Source: Propionibacterium sp. (GTDB taxonomy: Bacteria; Actinomycetota; Actinomycetes; Propionibacteriales; Propionibacteriaceae). From it: a DNA stretch of 49,998 nucleotides. Of the stretch, positions 8,618 to 16,632 are shown in pieces (the stretch's first letter is position 1; each line of letters begins with the position of its first letter). The DNA lies in assembly GCA_012838755.1 (NCBI GenBank), contig DUOQ01000046.1, positions 1 to 49,998 of the forward strand. The letters are read 5' to 3'. Under the pieces are notes generated by a model that saw nothing but the letters and a program-made list of their open reading frames with translations, searched no databases and was not told where the DNA came from. A program made the translations under genes and the position numbers.

Positions 8618-10249
8618 ATGGACGCCGTGACCCGTGTTCCCCTGCCCGTGAACGAGCCCGTGCTCGGCCATGCCCCCGGTTCGCCCGAGCGGGCGGCGCT
8701 CGAGGTGCGCCTGGCCGAGATGGCCGGTGGCGGCCCCCTCGCGCTGGACGCCTGGATAGGCGGGGAACGACGCCCCGGTTCCGGCGGCGACACCTTCGAG
8801 GTGACGATGCCCTCCGACCACGCCCACGTGCTCGGCACGGTGGTGCAGGCCAACGGTGCCGACGCCGAGGCCGCCATCGAGGCGGCGATGGCCGCGGCCC
8901 CGGCCTGGGCAGCGCTCCCGTTCGACGAGAAGGCCGCCATCTTCCTGCGCGCCGCCGACCTGATCGCCGGCCCGTACCGCGCGACGATGAACGCCGCCAC
9001 CATGCTCGGCCAGGGCAAGACCATCCAGCAGGCCGAGATCGACTCGGCGTGCGAGCTGATCGACTTCCTGCGCTTCAACGTCGCGTTCGCGCAGCAGATC
9101 ATGTCCGACCAGCCCGACAGCTCCCCGGGCGTGTGGAACCGCATGGAGTACCGCCCGCTGGAGGGCTTCGTCTACGCCATCACCCCGTTCAACTTCACCG
9201 CCATCGCCGGCAACCTGCCGACCTCGGCGGCGCTCATGGGCAACCCGGTCATCTGGAAGCCGGCGCTGACCCAGACGCTGGCCGCGCACTTCCTGGTGGA
9301 GGTGCTGCAGAAGGCGGGCCTCCCGGCGGGCGTCATCAACATGCTGCCCGGCCACGGCAAGGAGATCTCCGACGTGGCGCTGAAGCACCCGTCGCTCGCG
9401 GGCATCCACTTCACCGGGTCGACCGCCGTGTTCCAGGGCCTGTGGAAGGAGGTCGGCCAGAACATCGCCGGCTACCGCTCCTACCCGCGCCTGGTCGGCG
9501 AGACCGGCGGCAAGGACTTCGTGCTCGCCCACCCAACCGCCGACCGGGAAGCGCTCGTCACCGCCCTCGTGCGTGGCTCGTTCGAGTACTCCGGCCAGAA
9601 GTGCTCGGCGGCCTCGCGCGCCTACATCGCGCGCTCGGTGTGGGACGACATTCGCGACGACCTCATCGCGCAGACCGAGGCGCTGGCGGTCGGTGACGTG
9701 CGCGACCTGTCGAACTTCACCTCGGCGGTCATCGACGAGCGGGCGTTCACCAAGCTCGCCACGGTGATCGACGCCTGCCACGCCGACGAGACCATGGAGG
9801 TCGTGGCCGGGGGCACCTACGACAAGTCGACCGGGTGGTTCATCCGGCCCACGATCGTCACCTCGACCGACCCGAAGGCCGACATCTTCGTGACCGAGTA
9901 CTTCGGCCCGATCCTGGGCGTGTACGTCTACGAGGACGACGACTTCGACACGGTCATCGACCTGGTCGACCAGGCGTCGCCGTACGCCCTGACCGGCTCG
10001 ATCTTCGCCACCGATCGGAGGGCCGTGAACGCGGCCCTGGAGGGGTTGCGCCACACCGCGGGGAACTTCTACATCAACGACAAGCCCACCGGGGCGGTCG
10101 TCGGCCAGCAGCCGTTCGGCGGCGCCCGCGCCTCGGGCACCAACGACAAGGCGGGGTCGATGTGGAACCTGATCCGCTGGGCCAGCCCGCGGGCCATCAA
10201 GGAGACGCTGGTGCCCCCGACCTCGACCGGCTACCCGCACATGCAGTGA
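8618..10249 (+). CDS. pruA: L-glutamate gamma-semialdehyde (1-pyrroline-5-carboxylate) dehydrogenase
   Basis: This 543-residue aldehyde dehydrogenase oxidises glutamate-5-semialdehyde to glutamate with NAD+, the second step of proline catabolism. P5CDH traits include YAITPFNFTAIAGNLP, the VETGGKDF-type segment with the general-base Glu (GETGGKDF), the nucleophile Cys in GQKCSAASRAYI, and EYFGPILGVYVYED. The FYINDKPTGAVVGQQPFGG and RASGTNDKAGS segments near the end are specific to this subfamily. It lacks the fused proline dehydrogenase domain of PutA. An ATG at 8609 is also in frame, but I prefer 8618 because TAGGAT lies exactly 7 nt upstream. Gdh (10842-15599) can take the glutamate product on to 2-oxoglutarate. 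Confidence 0.95.
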   Translation: MDAVTRVPLPVNEPVLGHAPGSPERAALEVRLAEMAGGGPLALDAWIGGERRPGSGGDTFEVTMPSDHAHVLGTVVQANGADAEAAIEAAMAAAPAWAALPFDEKAAIFLRAADLIAGPYRATMNAATMLGQGKTIQQAEIDSACELIDFLRFNVAFAQQIMSDQPDSSPGVWNRMEYRPLEGFVYAITPFNFTAIAGNLPTSAALMGNPVIWKPALTQTLAAHFLVEVLQKAGLPAGVINMLPGHGKEISDVALKHPSLAGIHFTGSTAVFQGLWKEVGQNIAGYRSYPRLVGETGGKDFVLAHPTADREALVTALVRGSFEYSGQKCSAASRAYIARSVWDDIRDDLIAQTEALAVGDVRDLSNFTSAVIDERAFTKLATVIDACHADETMEVVAGGTYDKSTGWFIRPTIVTSTDPKADIFVTEYFGPILGVYVYEDDDFDTVIDLVDQASPYALTGSIFATDRRAVNAALEGLRHTAGNFYINDKPTGAVVGQQPFGGARASGTNDKAGSMWNLIRWASPRAIKETLVPPTSTGYPHMQ

Positions 10250-10264
10250 GGCCGGCCGCCCGCG

Positions 10265-10735
10265 TCAGCGGGTGAGCCAGGAGCGGCCCACGCGGGCTTG
10301 GGCGTCCAACGCCTCCAGGATCGCGGGGGCCGCCTCCTTCTCGATCCGGTTCCCGATCAGGGGGATCTTCACGTCGAGGTCGCCCGCGTACTCGACCGTG
10401 CTGCCGGACGCCGCGGGCGCCAGCTGGACCGTGCCCGCGAAGGTGACCGGGGCGCCGGGGACGGTGATGGAGAACGTGCCCGAGCGGCTGCCGTCGGCGG
10501 CCGCCTCGCCCCAGGTGACCTCCTGGACGATGCCGAGCCGCTCGCCCACGAACGGGCGCACCTCGGGGGGTGCGTCGACGGACGCCTCCACCGTGGTGCG
10601 CGTGGGCGACGCCGCGACGCGCGCGTCGGGCGACCCCATCCGCTCCGAGGCGTGGCGGAGGAACGCCTCGTCGGTGACCATGGCGTACACCTCGTGGGGG
10701 TTGGCCGGGAACTCCTGACGGCTGTTGAGCTGCAT
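10265..10735 (-). CDS. DUF2505-family (SRPBCC-like) protein
   Basis: This 156-residue protein starts MQLNSRQEFPANPHEVYAMV and has VDAPPEVRPFVGERLGIVQE and PLIGNRIEKEAAPAILEAL, the pattern of DUF2505. These are actinobacterial START/SRPBCC-fold proteins thought to bind hydrophobic ligands; no ligand is known. The start ATG is preceded closely by TAATCT on the minus strand, so the transcript may be leaderless or nearly so. It diverges from gdh with about 106 bp between start codons. Confidence 0.8.
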   Translation of the reverse strand: MQLNSRQEFPANPHEVYAMVTDEAFLRHASERMGSPDARVAASPTRTTVEASVDAPPEVRPFVGERLGIVQEVTWGEAAADGSRSGTFSITVPGAPVTFAGTVQLAPAASGSTVEYAGDLDVKIPLIGNRIEKEAAPAILEALDAQARVGRSWLTR

Positions 10736-10798
10736 GCCAAGATTATTGCGGCTCCATCCGCGCTCGACCGGCATGTTCCCAGCCAGCGCGTCGGCAGC

Positions 10799-10804
10799 TA
10801 GTGT
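10799..10804 (+). promoter_or_regulatory. Candidate -10 box (TAGTGT) for gdh
   Basis: TAGTGT lies 37 nt before the gdh ATG. A Shine-Dalgarno AAGGAG at 10826-10831 sits between them. Confidence 0.4.
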
Positions 10805-10841
10805 GGGGCGGAACTGGTCAACGCGAAGGAGCGGCACCGAC

Positions 10842-13800
10842 ATGTCAGCCCAAGCCAGCACGCCGGAGTACCTCCAGGAGGTTGCCGAGGAACTCTCGAC
10901 GCTCAGCACGACACCCGGTGTCGAGGCGTTCGTCGACGCGTACCTTGGCCGGCACGTCGTCGGGGACGACGGCGAGGTCCCGCAGGCCCGCGCCGCCCAG
11001 CAGGCCGCCAGCCACCTCGACCTCGGCCGGCTGCGCAGCACGGGGGAGGATCTGGTCGCCATCACCACGCCCTCGGAGAAGTCCGACGGCTGGAGCGCCG
11101 GGGGGTCCTCGCTGCTGCAGGTCGTCACCGACGACCGGCCGTTCATCGTCGACACCGTGACCACCGTCCTGACCGAGCTCGGTTGGGCCATCCGCGCGGT
11201 GCGCCACCCCGTTCTGGCCGTCCGCCGTGACCAGGAGGGAGCCATCGCCGGCTTCGACGCGTCCCCGCTCGACGGCGGCCTTCCCGAGTCGTGGATGACG
11301 GTCGAGGCGTACCCCCCGCTGGGCCAGTCCGCGGCCTACCTCGCCCCCGGCACGCTGGCCCGCATCCAGGAGGGGCTGGCGGCGGCGCGGATGGCGCACA
11401 ACGACGGGCCCGCGATGCGGGAGCGCCTCATGGACACCATCCACCACCTCGACGAGACGCCCCAACCGGTGGTCGGGGCCTGGGTCCGGCGGATCGGCGA
11501 CCTGCTGCGCTGGATGGCCGACGACCACTTCGAGTTGCTGGGCTATCGCGAGTACACCGTCGACGGGGACGAGTTCACCCCGGTCGAGGGCACGGGGCTC
11601 GGCCTGCTGCGTGAGGCCGGGCCCGACCCGTTCCACGCCACCCAGATCACCGAGGGCCCCGAGGTGATGGTGGTGACGAAGGACTCCCGGCCCTCACCGG
11701 TCCACCGCGCGGGCTACCTCGACTACGTGGCGATCCGCGACTACGACCACGACGCCAACCTCGTGGGGGAGCGGCGCTTCATCGGGCTGTGGGCCTCGCG
11801 CGCCTACTCCGAGCCGGTCGAGTCGATCCCCCTGGTCAAGGACAAGGCCACCTGGGTCTGGGAGGAACTGGCCGTCGACCCGTCCTCGCACAGCGGGCAA
11901 CTCGCGCGCGAGGCGATGGCGTCCCTGCCGCGCGACAACTGGTTCGCCGACACCGTGGCCGACCTCGTCACGCTGGTGTGGCGGATGGCCGGCGTCCACG
12001 AGCAGCGCCACACGCGCCTGCTGGTGCAGCGCGCCCCGCACGGCCGCTTCTGGTCGTGCTTCGTCTACGTGCCCCGCGAGCGGTACCGCACGGTGACCCG
12101 CGAACGGATCACGGCGATCGTCAAGGAACGGTTGGGCGGCGAGTCCATCGAGTTCCGCGCGCTGGTGAACGAGAGTTCGATGGCGCGCCTGCTGCTCATC
12201 GTGAAGCGACCCGACGGGGCGCCCGAGCCCGAGATCGACCTGGCCGCCATCGAGGCCGAGGTCGCGCAGGCCTCCCGCAGTTGGGACGACGACTTCAACG
12301 ACGTGGCCGACGCCCTGCCGGCCGAGGAGCGCGGGGTGGAGTTCGGCGAGGCGTACGAGTCCGCCTACACCGCCAAGCAGGCGGTGGCCGACCTCCGGCT
12401 GGCCAACGCCCTCACCGGGCCCGACGACCTGCGGTTCGCCCTGTTCAAGCCCGACCAGGCCGACGACCCGGCCGACCTGCGGTTCAAGGTCATCACCAAG
12501 GGCACGATGTCGCTGTCCCGCGTCATGCCCCACCTGGACGCCCTCGGCGTCCAGGTGATCGACGAGCGGCCCTTCACGTGGGACCTGCGCGGTGAACCCG
12601 TCCACGTCTACGACTTCGGGTTCAAGCTCCCGGCGGGGCAGGGCTTCGACGACTGGCGGTTGCCCGACCGGGCCCGGTTCGCTGAGGCGTTCGAGGCGTC
12701 CTACACCGGGAGGACCCACGCCGGCCCGATGAACCGGCTGGTCATGGGCGCGGGCCTCACGTGGGAGCAGGTGTCGTGGCTGCGGGGCATCGCCCGCTAC
12801 CTGCAGCAGGCGGGCATCGCCTACAGCCAGCCCTACGTGGCGGCCGCCCTGACCGCCAACCCCGAGATCACCGCCGCCCTCGTCACGGCGTTCCAGACGC
12901 GGTTCGACCCCACCGAGCACGGGTCGGACGCCGCGCGGGAAGAGGACTACGCCAACGAGGTCGGCGAGATCATGAGTGCCCTCGACACCGTCGAGAGCCT
13001 CGACCAGGACCGGATCCTGCGGATGTTCGTGGCCGTGCTGGGCGCGATCAAGCGCACCAACGCGTTCGCCGAGGACCGCCCCGCCCTCGCGTTCAAGATC
13101 GCGCCGGCCGAGCTGGACCTCCTGCCCGAACCGCGCCCGGCCCACGAGGTGTTCGTGTACAGCCCTCGCGTGCAGGGCGTCCACCTCAGGTTCGGCGCGG
13201 TCGCCCGCGGTGGGCTGCGCTGGTCGGACCGCGCGGAGGACTTCCGCACCGAGGTCCTCGGCCTGGTCAAGGCCCAGATGGTGAAGAACACCGTCATCGT
13301 GCCGGTGGGCGCGAAGGGTGGCTTCGTGCCCGCGAAGCTGCCCGACCCCCGCGTCGACCGCAACGCCTGGCTGGAGGAGGGGAAGGCCTGCTACGAGATC
13401 TTCATCGGCTCGTTGCTCAGCCTGACCGACAACCTCGTCGACGGCGAGGTCGTCCCGCCGCCCGACGTGGTCCGCCACGACGGCGATGACACCTACCTCG
13501 TCGTGGCCGCCGACAAGGGCACGGCGTCCTTCTCCGACATCGCCAACCGGATCGCGCTCGAGCGCGGTTTCTGGCTGGGGGACGCGTTCGCGTCGGGCGG
13601 CTCGGTCGGTTACGACCACAAGGGCATGGGCATCACGGCGCGTGGCGCCTGGGAGTCGGTGAAGCGGCACTTCCACGAGATCGGCGTCGACTGCCAGACC
13701 GAGGACTTCACCTGCGTGGGCATCGGCGACATGGCCGGTGACGTGTTCGGCAACGGGATGCTGCTCAGCGAGCACACCCGGCTGGTGGCCGCGTTCAACC

Positions 13801-15599
13801 ACATGCACGTGTTCCTCGACCCGAACCCGGACGCCTCCACCTCGTTCGCCGAGCGCCGGCGGCTGTTCGACCTGCCCCGATCGACGTGGGGGGACTACGA
13901 CGAGGACCTCATCTCCGAGGGAGGCGGGATCCACCCGCGCTCGGCCAAGTCGATCCCGGTCACCCCGCAGGTGCGCGAGGTCCTCGGGCTGGACGCCGAC
14001 GTGCGGTCGCTGACGCCCACCGACATGATCCGGGCCATCCTCAAGGCTCCGGTGGACCTGCTCTGGAACGGTGGCATCGGCACCTACGTGAAGGCCTCCG
14101 ACGAGACGAACGCCGAGGTCGGGGACAAGAGCAACGACGCCCTGCGCGTCGACGGGCGCGACGTCCGGGCCAGGATCGCGGGGGAGGGCGGCAACCTCGG
14201 TTGGACCCAGCGCGGGCGCATCGAGTTCGCGCAGCAGGGGGGCCGGGTCAACACCGACTTCATCGACAACTCCGCTGGTGTCGACACCTCCGACCACGAG
14301 GTCAACATCAAGGTCCTGCTGGCCCCGCTCGTCGAGGCAGGCACCCTCGAGCCGGACGCGCGCGTCGAACTGCTCGCCTCGATGACCGACGAGGTCGCCC
14401 AGCTGGTGCTGGCCCACAACGTCGACCAGAACCTCGCCCTGTCCACCGAGGCGGGTCAGGACTCGGCGATGTCGGGCGCCCACGAGGCGTGGATGCGTTC
14501 CCTGGAGAAGGTCGGCCTGCTGAACCGGGACCTGGAGTCCCTGCCCAGCCGTGAGGAGATGGCGCAGCGACTGGCCGAAGGGGGCGAGCTCACCCGACCC
14601 GAGCTGGCGATGCTGCTCGCGTGGACGAAGATCCACCTCGAGAAGCTGGTCAACGACTCGACCCTGCCCGACGACCCGTACCTCGCCGACCGCCTGGTGA
14701 CCTACTTCCCGCGCCCGCTACGCACCGATCAGTTCGCCGAGGCGCTGCAGGCCCACCCGCTGAAGCGCGAGATCGTGACGATGGTGACCGTCAACCGCTT
14801 CGTGAACTCGCAGGGCATCACGGCCTACAGCCGCCTGGCGCACGAGACGAGCTCGAGCATCGCCGAGATCGTGCGCGCACAGTTGGCGGCGCGGACGATC
14901 TTCTCGGTCGCCCGGCGCGAGCACGCCCTCGGTGAGGGCACGGTCCCGGCCGACGTCGAGGTGCCGATCCGGGTGGCGCTGCAGCAGATGATCGAGCGCG
15001 CCACCCGCTGGATGCTGCACAATCGGCGCGGCGAACTCGACATCCGCGGCGAGGCGGCCCAGTTCACCGAGCCCGTGGCCCAGGTCTCGGAGCAGTTCGA
15101 GGAACTGGCCACGCCGCACATCCGTGAGCAGGTTCAGGCCACGAGCGCGGCGCTTGTCGAGGCCGGCGCCCCGGAGGACCTGGCCCGCGAGGCGGCCCTG
15201 GCGCCCTACGTGCACCTGGCGCTGGTCATCGTGGACCTGGCCGCGAAGCTCGACCGGCCCCTCGAGGTCGTGGCCCAGGTCTGCTTCGGCCTGGCCGAGC
15301 GGCTCGGACTGGACCGGGTTTCGGGCCGCGTGAACGAGCTGCCGCGCAACAGCCGGTGGGACACGATGGCCCGCGCCGCGCTCCGCGACGACCTCACGCG
15401 CCTGCACGCCGACCTCGCCCGCGCCGTCCTCGAGCACGCGCCCGACTCCACGGACGCGGACGAGGCGCTCACCGCCTGGGCGGACGCCGCCGGGGGGATC
15501 GAGCGGGAGGCCGCGCAGCTGAACGAGATCACGGCCGAGGACGCGACGCTGGCCCGCCTCTCGGTGGCCCTGCGGACGATCCGGTCGCTGCTGGTGTAG
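10842..15599 (+). CDS. gdh: NAD-specific glutamate dehydrogenase, large (about 180 kDa) class
   Basis: The protein is 1585 residues, the size of the large NAD-GDH class known from Streptomyces and Pseudomonas. It oxidatively deaminates glutamate to 2-oxoglutarate and ammonium. A long N-terminal regulatory part (about residues 1-680) includes DRPFIVDTVTTVLTELGW and RRIGDLLRWMADDHFELLGY. The catalytic core follows: LRFGAVARGGLRWSDRAEDF, MVKNTVIVPVGAKGGFV with the catalytic lysine near 824, and then TCVGIGDMAGDVFGNGMLLS, LWNGGIGTYVKAS and IAGEGGNLGWTQ. The chosen ATG has AAGGAG about 10 nt upstream; in-frame starts further up have no support. It is near pruA, consistent with proline/glutamate catabolism, and in the same window as amtB-glnK. 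Confidence 0.95.
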   Translation: MSAQASTPEYLQEVAEELSTLSTTPGVEAFVDAYLGRHVVGDDGEVPQARAAQQAASHLDLGRLRSTGEDLVAITTPSEKSDGWSAGGSSLLQVVTDDRPFIVDTVTTVLTELGWAIRAVRHPVLAVRRDQEGAIAGFDASPLDGGLPESWMTVEAYPPLGQSAAYLAPGTLARIQEGLAAARMAHNDGPAMRERLMDTIHHLDETPQPVVGAWVRRIGDLLRWMADDHFELLGYREYTVDGDEFTPVEGTGLGLLREAGPDPFHATQITEGPEVMVVTKDSRPSPVHRAGYLDYVAIRDYDHDANLVGERRFIGLWASRAYSEPVESIPLVKDKATWVWEELAVDPSSHSGQLAREAMASLPRDNWFADTVADLVTLVWRMAGVHEQRHTRLLVQRAPHGRFWSCFVYVPRERYRTVTRERITAIVKERLGGESIEFRALVNESSMARLLLIVKRPDGAPEPEIDLAAIEAEVAQASRSWDDDFNDVADALPAEERGVEFGEAYESAYTAKQAVADLRLANALTGPDDLRFALFKPDQADDPADLRFKVITKGTMSLSRVMPHLDALGVQVIDERPFTWDLRGEPVHVYDFGFKLPAGQGFDDWRLPDRARFAEAFEASYTGRTHAGPMNRLVMGAGLTWEQVSWLRGIARYLQQAGIAYSQPYVAAALTANPEITAALVTAFQTRFDPTEHGSDAAREEDYANEVGEIMSALDTVESLDQDRILRMFVAVLGAIKRTNAFAEDRPALAFKIAPAELDLLPEPRPAHEVFVYSPRVQGVHLRFGAVARGGLRWSDRAEDFRTEVLGLVKAQMVKNTVIVPVGAKGGFVPAKLPDPRVDRNAWLEEGKACYEIFIGSLLSLTDNLVDGEVVPPPDVVRHDGDDTYLVVAADKGTASFSDIANRIALERGFWLGDAFASGGSVGYDHKGMGITARGAWESVKRHFHEIGVDCQTEDFTCVGIGDMAGDVFGNGMLLSEHTRLVAAFNHMHVFLDPNPDASTSFAERRRLFDLPRSTWGDYDEDLISEGGGIHPRSAKSIPVTPQVREVLGLDADVRSLTPTDMIRAILKAPVDLLWNGGIGTYVKASDETNAEVGDKSNDALRVDGRDVRARIAGEGGNLGWTQRGRIEFAQQGGRVNTDFIDNSAGVDTSDHEVNIKVLLAPLVEAGTLEPDARVELLASMTDEVAQLVLAHNVDQNLALSTEAGQDSAMSGAHEAWMRSLEKVGLLNRDLESLPSREEMAQRLAEGGELTRPELAMLLAWTKIHLEKLVNDSTLPDDPYLADRLVTYFPRPLRTDQFAEALQAHPLKREIVTMVTVNRFVNSQGITAYSRLAHETSSSIAEIVRAQLAARTIFSVARREHALGEGTVPADVEVPIRVALQQMIERATRWMLHNRRGELDIRGEAAQFTEPVAQVSEQFEELATPHIREQVQATSAALVEAGAPEDLAREAALAPYVHLALVIVDLAAKLDRPLEVVAQVCFGLAERLGLDRVSGRVNELPRNSRWDTMARAALRDDLTRLHADLARAVLEHAPDSTDADEALTAWADAAGGIEREAAQLNEITAEDATLARLSVALRTIRSLLV

Positions 15600-15645
15600 G
15601 CCGTGCCTGCCGGACGGGACGCTGGCCGTCGGATTGAATGGGGGG

Positions 15646-16494
15646 ATGCGGATCGACCTGCACACGCACACCCTCGTCTCCGACGGCACCGACACCCCGA
15701 CCCAGCTCGTGCGCAAGGCTGCCGAGGAGGGCCTCGACGCCATCGGGTTGACCGACCACGACACCTTCGACGGCCTGCGCGAGGCGAAGCTGGCCGCCGA
15801 GCAGGCGGGGATCGGCGTCCTGGCCGGCATGGAGTTCTCCACCGAGAAGGACGGCAAGTCGGTCCACCTCCTCGCCTACGGCTGCGACCCGCACGACGAG
15901 GACCTGCTCGACGAGCTCGCCCGGGTGCGGGTGGGGCGGTCGGACCGCGTCCCGACGATGGTGGCCCGCCTGACCGAGCTCGGTATGCCGATCACGGTGC
16001 AGGACGTCCTGGAGCACGCGTCCGGCACGTCGCTGGGGCGTCCCCACATCGCCGATGCGATGGTCGCCAAGGGCTACGTCCCGCACCGGGACGAGGCCTT
16101 CCGGTTGTGGCTGCACGAGGGCAGCCCCGCGTACGTGGACCGGTACTCCACCGAGCTGACGCAGGCGATCGCGTTGGTCCACCGGGCCAACGGCGTCGCC
16201 GTGCTCGCCCACCCGTGGGGACGCGGGCGCCGGGACGACCTGCCCGAGGCCTACCTCGCCGAACTGGTCCACGAGCACGGCCTGGAGGGGATCGAGGTCG
16301 ACCACCCCGACCACGACGACGTGACCCGGACCGACCTGCGCACGGTGGCCGACCGCCTCGGTCTGCTGGTCACGGGATCGAGCGACCACCACGGCCTGGG
16401 CAAGCGCAACAACCCCCTCGGCGCCGGGCTGACCCACCCCGACGTGTACGCGGAGCTCGTCCGGCGCATCACCGCTCAGGGCGGCCACGCCTGA
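15646..16494 (+). CDS. PHP-domain metal-dependent phosphoesterase (RNase AM/YciV-like)
   Basis: This 282-residue PHP protein starts MRIDLHTHTLVSDGTDTP. Metal ligands visible are His6 and His8 (DLHTHT), Asp37-His38-Asp39 (TDHDT), Glu68 (GMEFS), VLAHPWG in the middle and SSDHHG near the end. Members of this group hydrolyse nucleoside 3',5'-bisphosphates or trim RNA 5' ends (RNase AM, E. coli YciV). DNA polymerase X/III relatives are much longer. The ATG at 15646 gives the family-standard N-terminus; a TTG at 15634 would add four residues and is unlikely. The gene stands alone between gdh and the trp attenuator. Confidence 0.88.
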   Translation: MRIDLHTHTLVSDGTDTPTQLVRKAAEEGLDAIGLTDHDTFDGLREAKLAAEQAGIGVLAGMEFSTEKDGKSVHLLAYGCDPHDEDLLDELARVRVGRSDRVPTMVARLTELGMPITVQDVLEHASGTSLGRPHIADAMVAKGYVPHRDEAFRLWLHEGSPAYVDRYSTELTQAIALVHRANGVAVLAHPWGRGRRDDLPEAYLAELVHEHGLEGIEVDHPDHDDVTRTDLRTVADRLGLLVTGSSDHHGLGKRNNPLGAGLTHPDVYAELVRRITAQGGHA

Positions 16495-16502
16495 CGGCAC
16501 GC

Positions 16503-16508
16503 TAAGCT
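16503..16508 (+). promoter_or_regulatory. -10 box (TAAGCT) of the trpS leader transcript
   Basis: TAAGCT ends 7 nt before the leader peptide ATG (16516), so the trpS transcript probably begins at or next to that ATG. I see no strong -35. Confidence 0.5.
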
Positions 16509-16515
16509 GGGGCGC

Positions 16516-16545
16516 ATGAAGCAGCTGGGTTGGTGGCAGGCCTGA
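16516..16545 (+). CDS. Trp leader peptide MKQLGWWQA
   Basis: This nine-codon frame (ATG to TGA) contains tandem TGG codons at 16531-16536 and is followed by alternative RNA hairpins, then trpS. It is too short for ordinary ORF calling. Stalling of the ribosome at the Trp codons when charged tRNA-Trp is scarce would cover the first hairpin arm. Known Trp attenuators of actinobacteria and enterobacteria use the same arrangement. Confidence 0.85.
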   Translation: MKQLGWWQA

Positions 16546-16597
16546 CGACGGCCCTGCGCGAACCCACACCGACGGCCGTCCAGCGGGCGGCCGTTTC
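16536..16597 (+). promoter_or_regulatory. Ribosome-mediated Trp attenuator controlling trpS
   Basis: Four segments pair in competing ways. Segment 1 is GCAGG (16536-16540) and pairs with CCTGC (16553-16557). Segment 2 is ACGGCC (16548-16553) and can pair with GGCCGT (16574-16579) in segment 3, forming an antiterminator. Segment 3, as ACGGCCG (16572-16578), also pairs with CGGCCGT (16588-16594), giving a 7-bp terminator stem followed by TTTC. The 2:3 and 3:4 pairings share bases and exclude each other. With the Trp-Trp leader peptide this is a complete attenuator: low charged tRNA-Trp favours read-through into trpS. Confidence 0.8.
16572..16597 (+). terminator. Attenuator terminator hairpin before trpS
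   Basis: The perfect 7-bp stem ACGGCCG/CGGCCGT has a 9-nt loop and is followed by a short T-run (16594-16596). It is the 3:4 structure of the Trp attenuator. Confidence 0.7.
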
Positions 16598-16632
16598 GCA
16601 TGCTCGCGGACACGACGAACAAGGAGACACCC

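Noticed and set aside
7784-10240. Minus-strand frame of 818 codons opposite ku and pruA
   Set aside because: It is an antisense shadow without any family motif; both plus-strand genes are clear.
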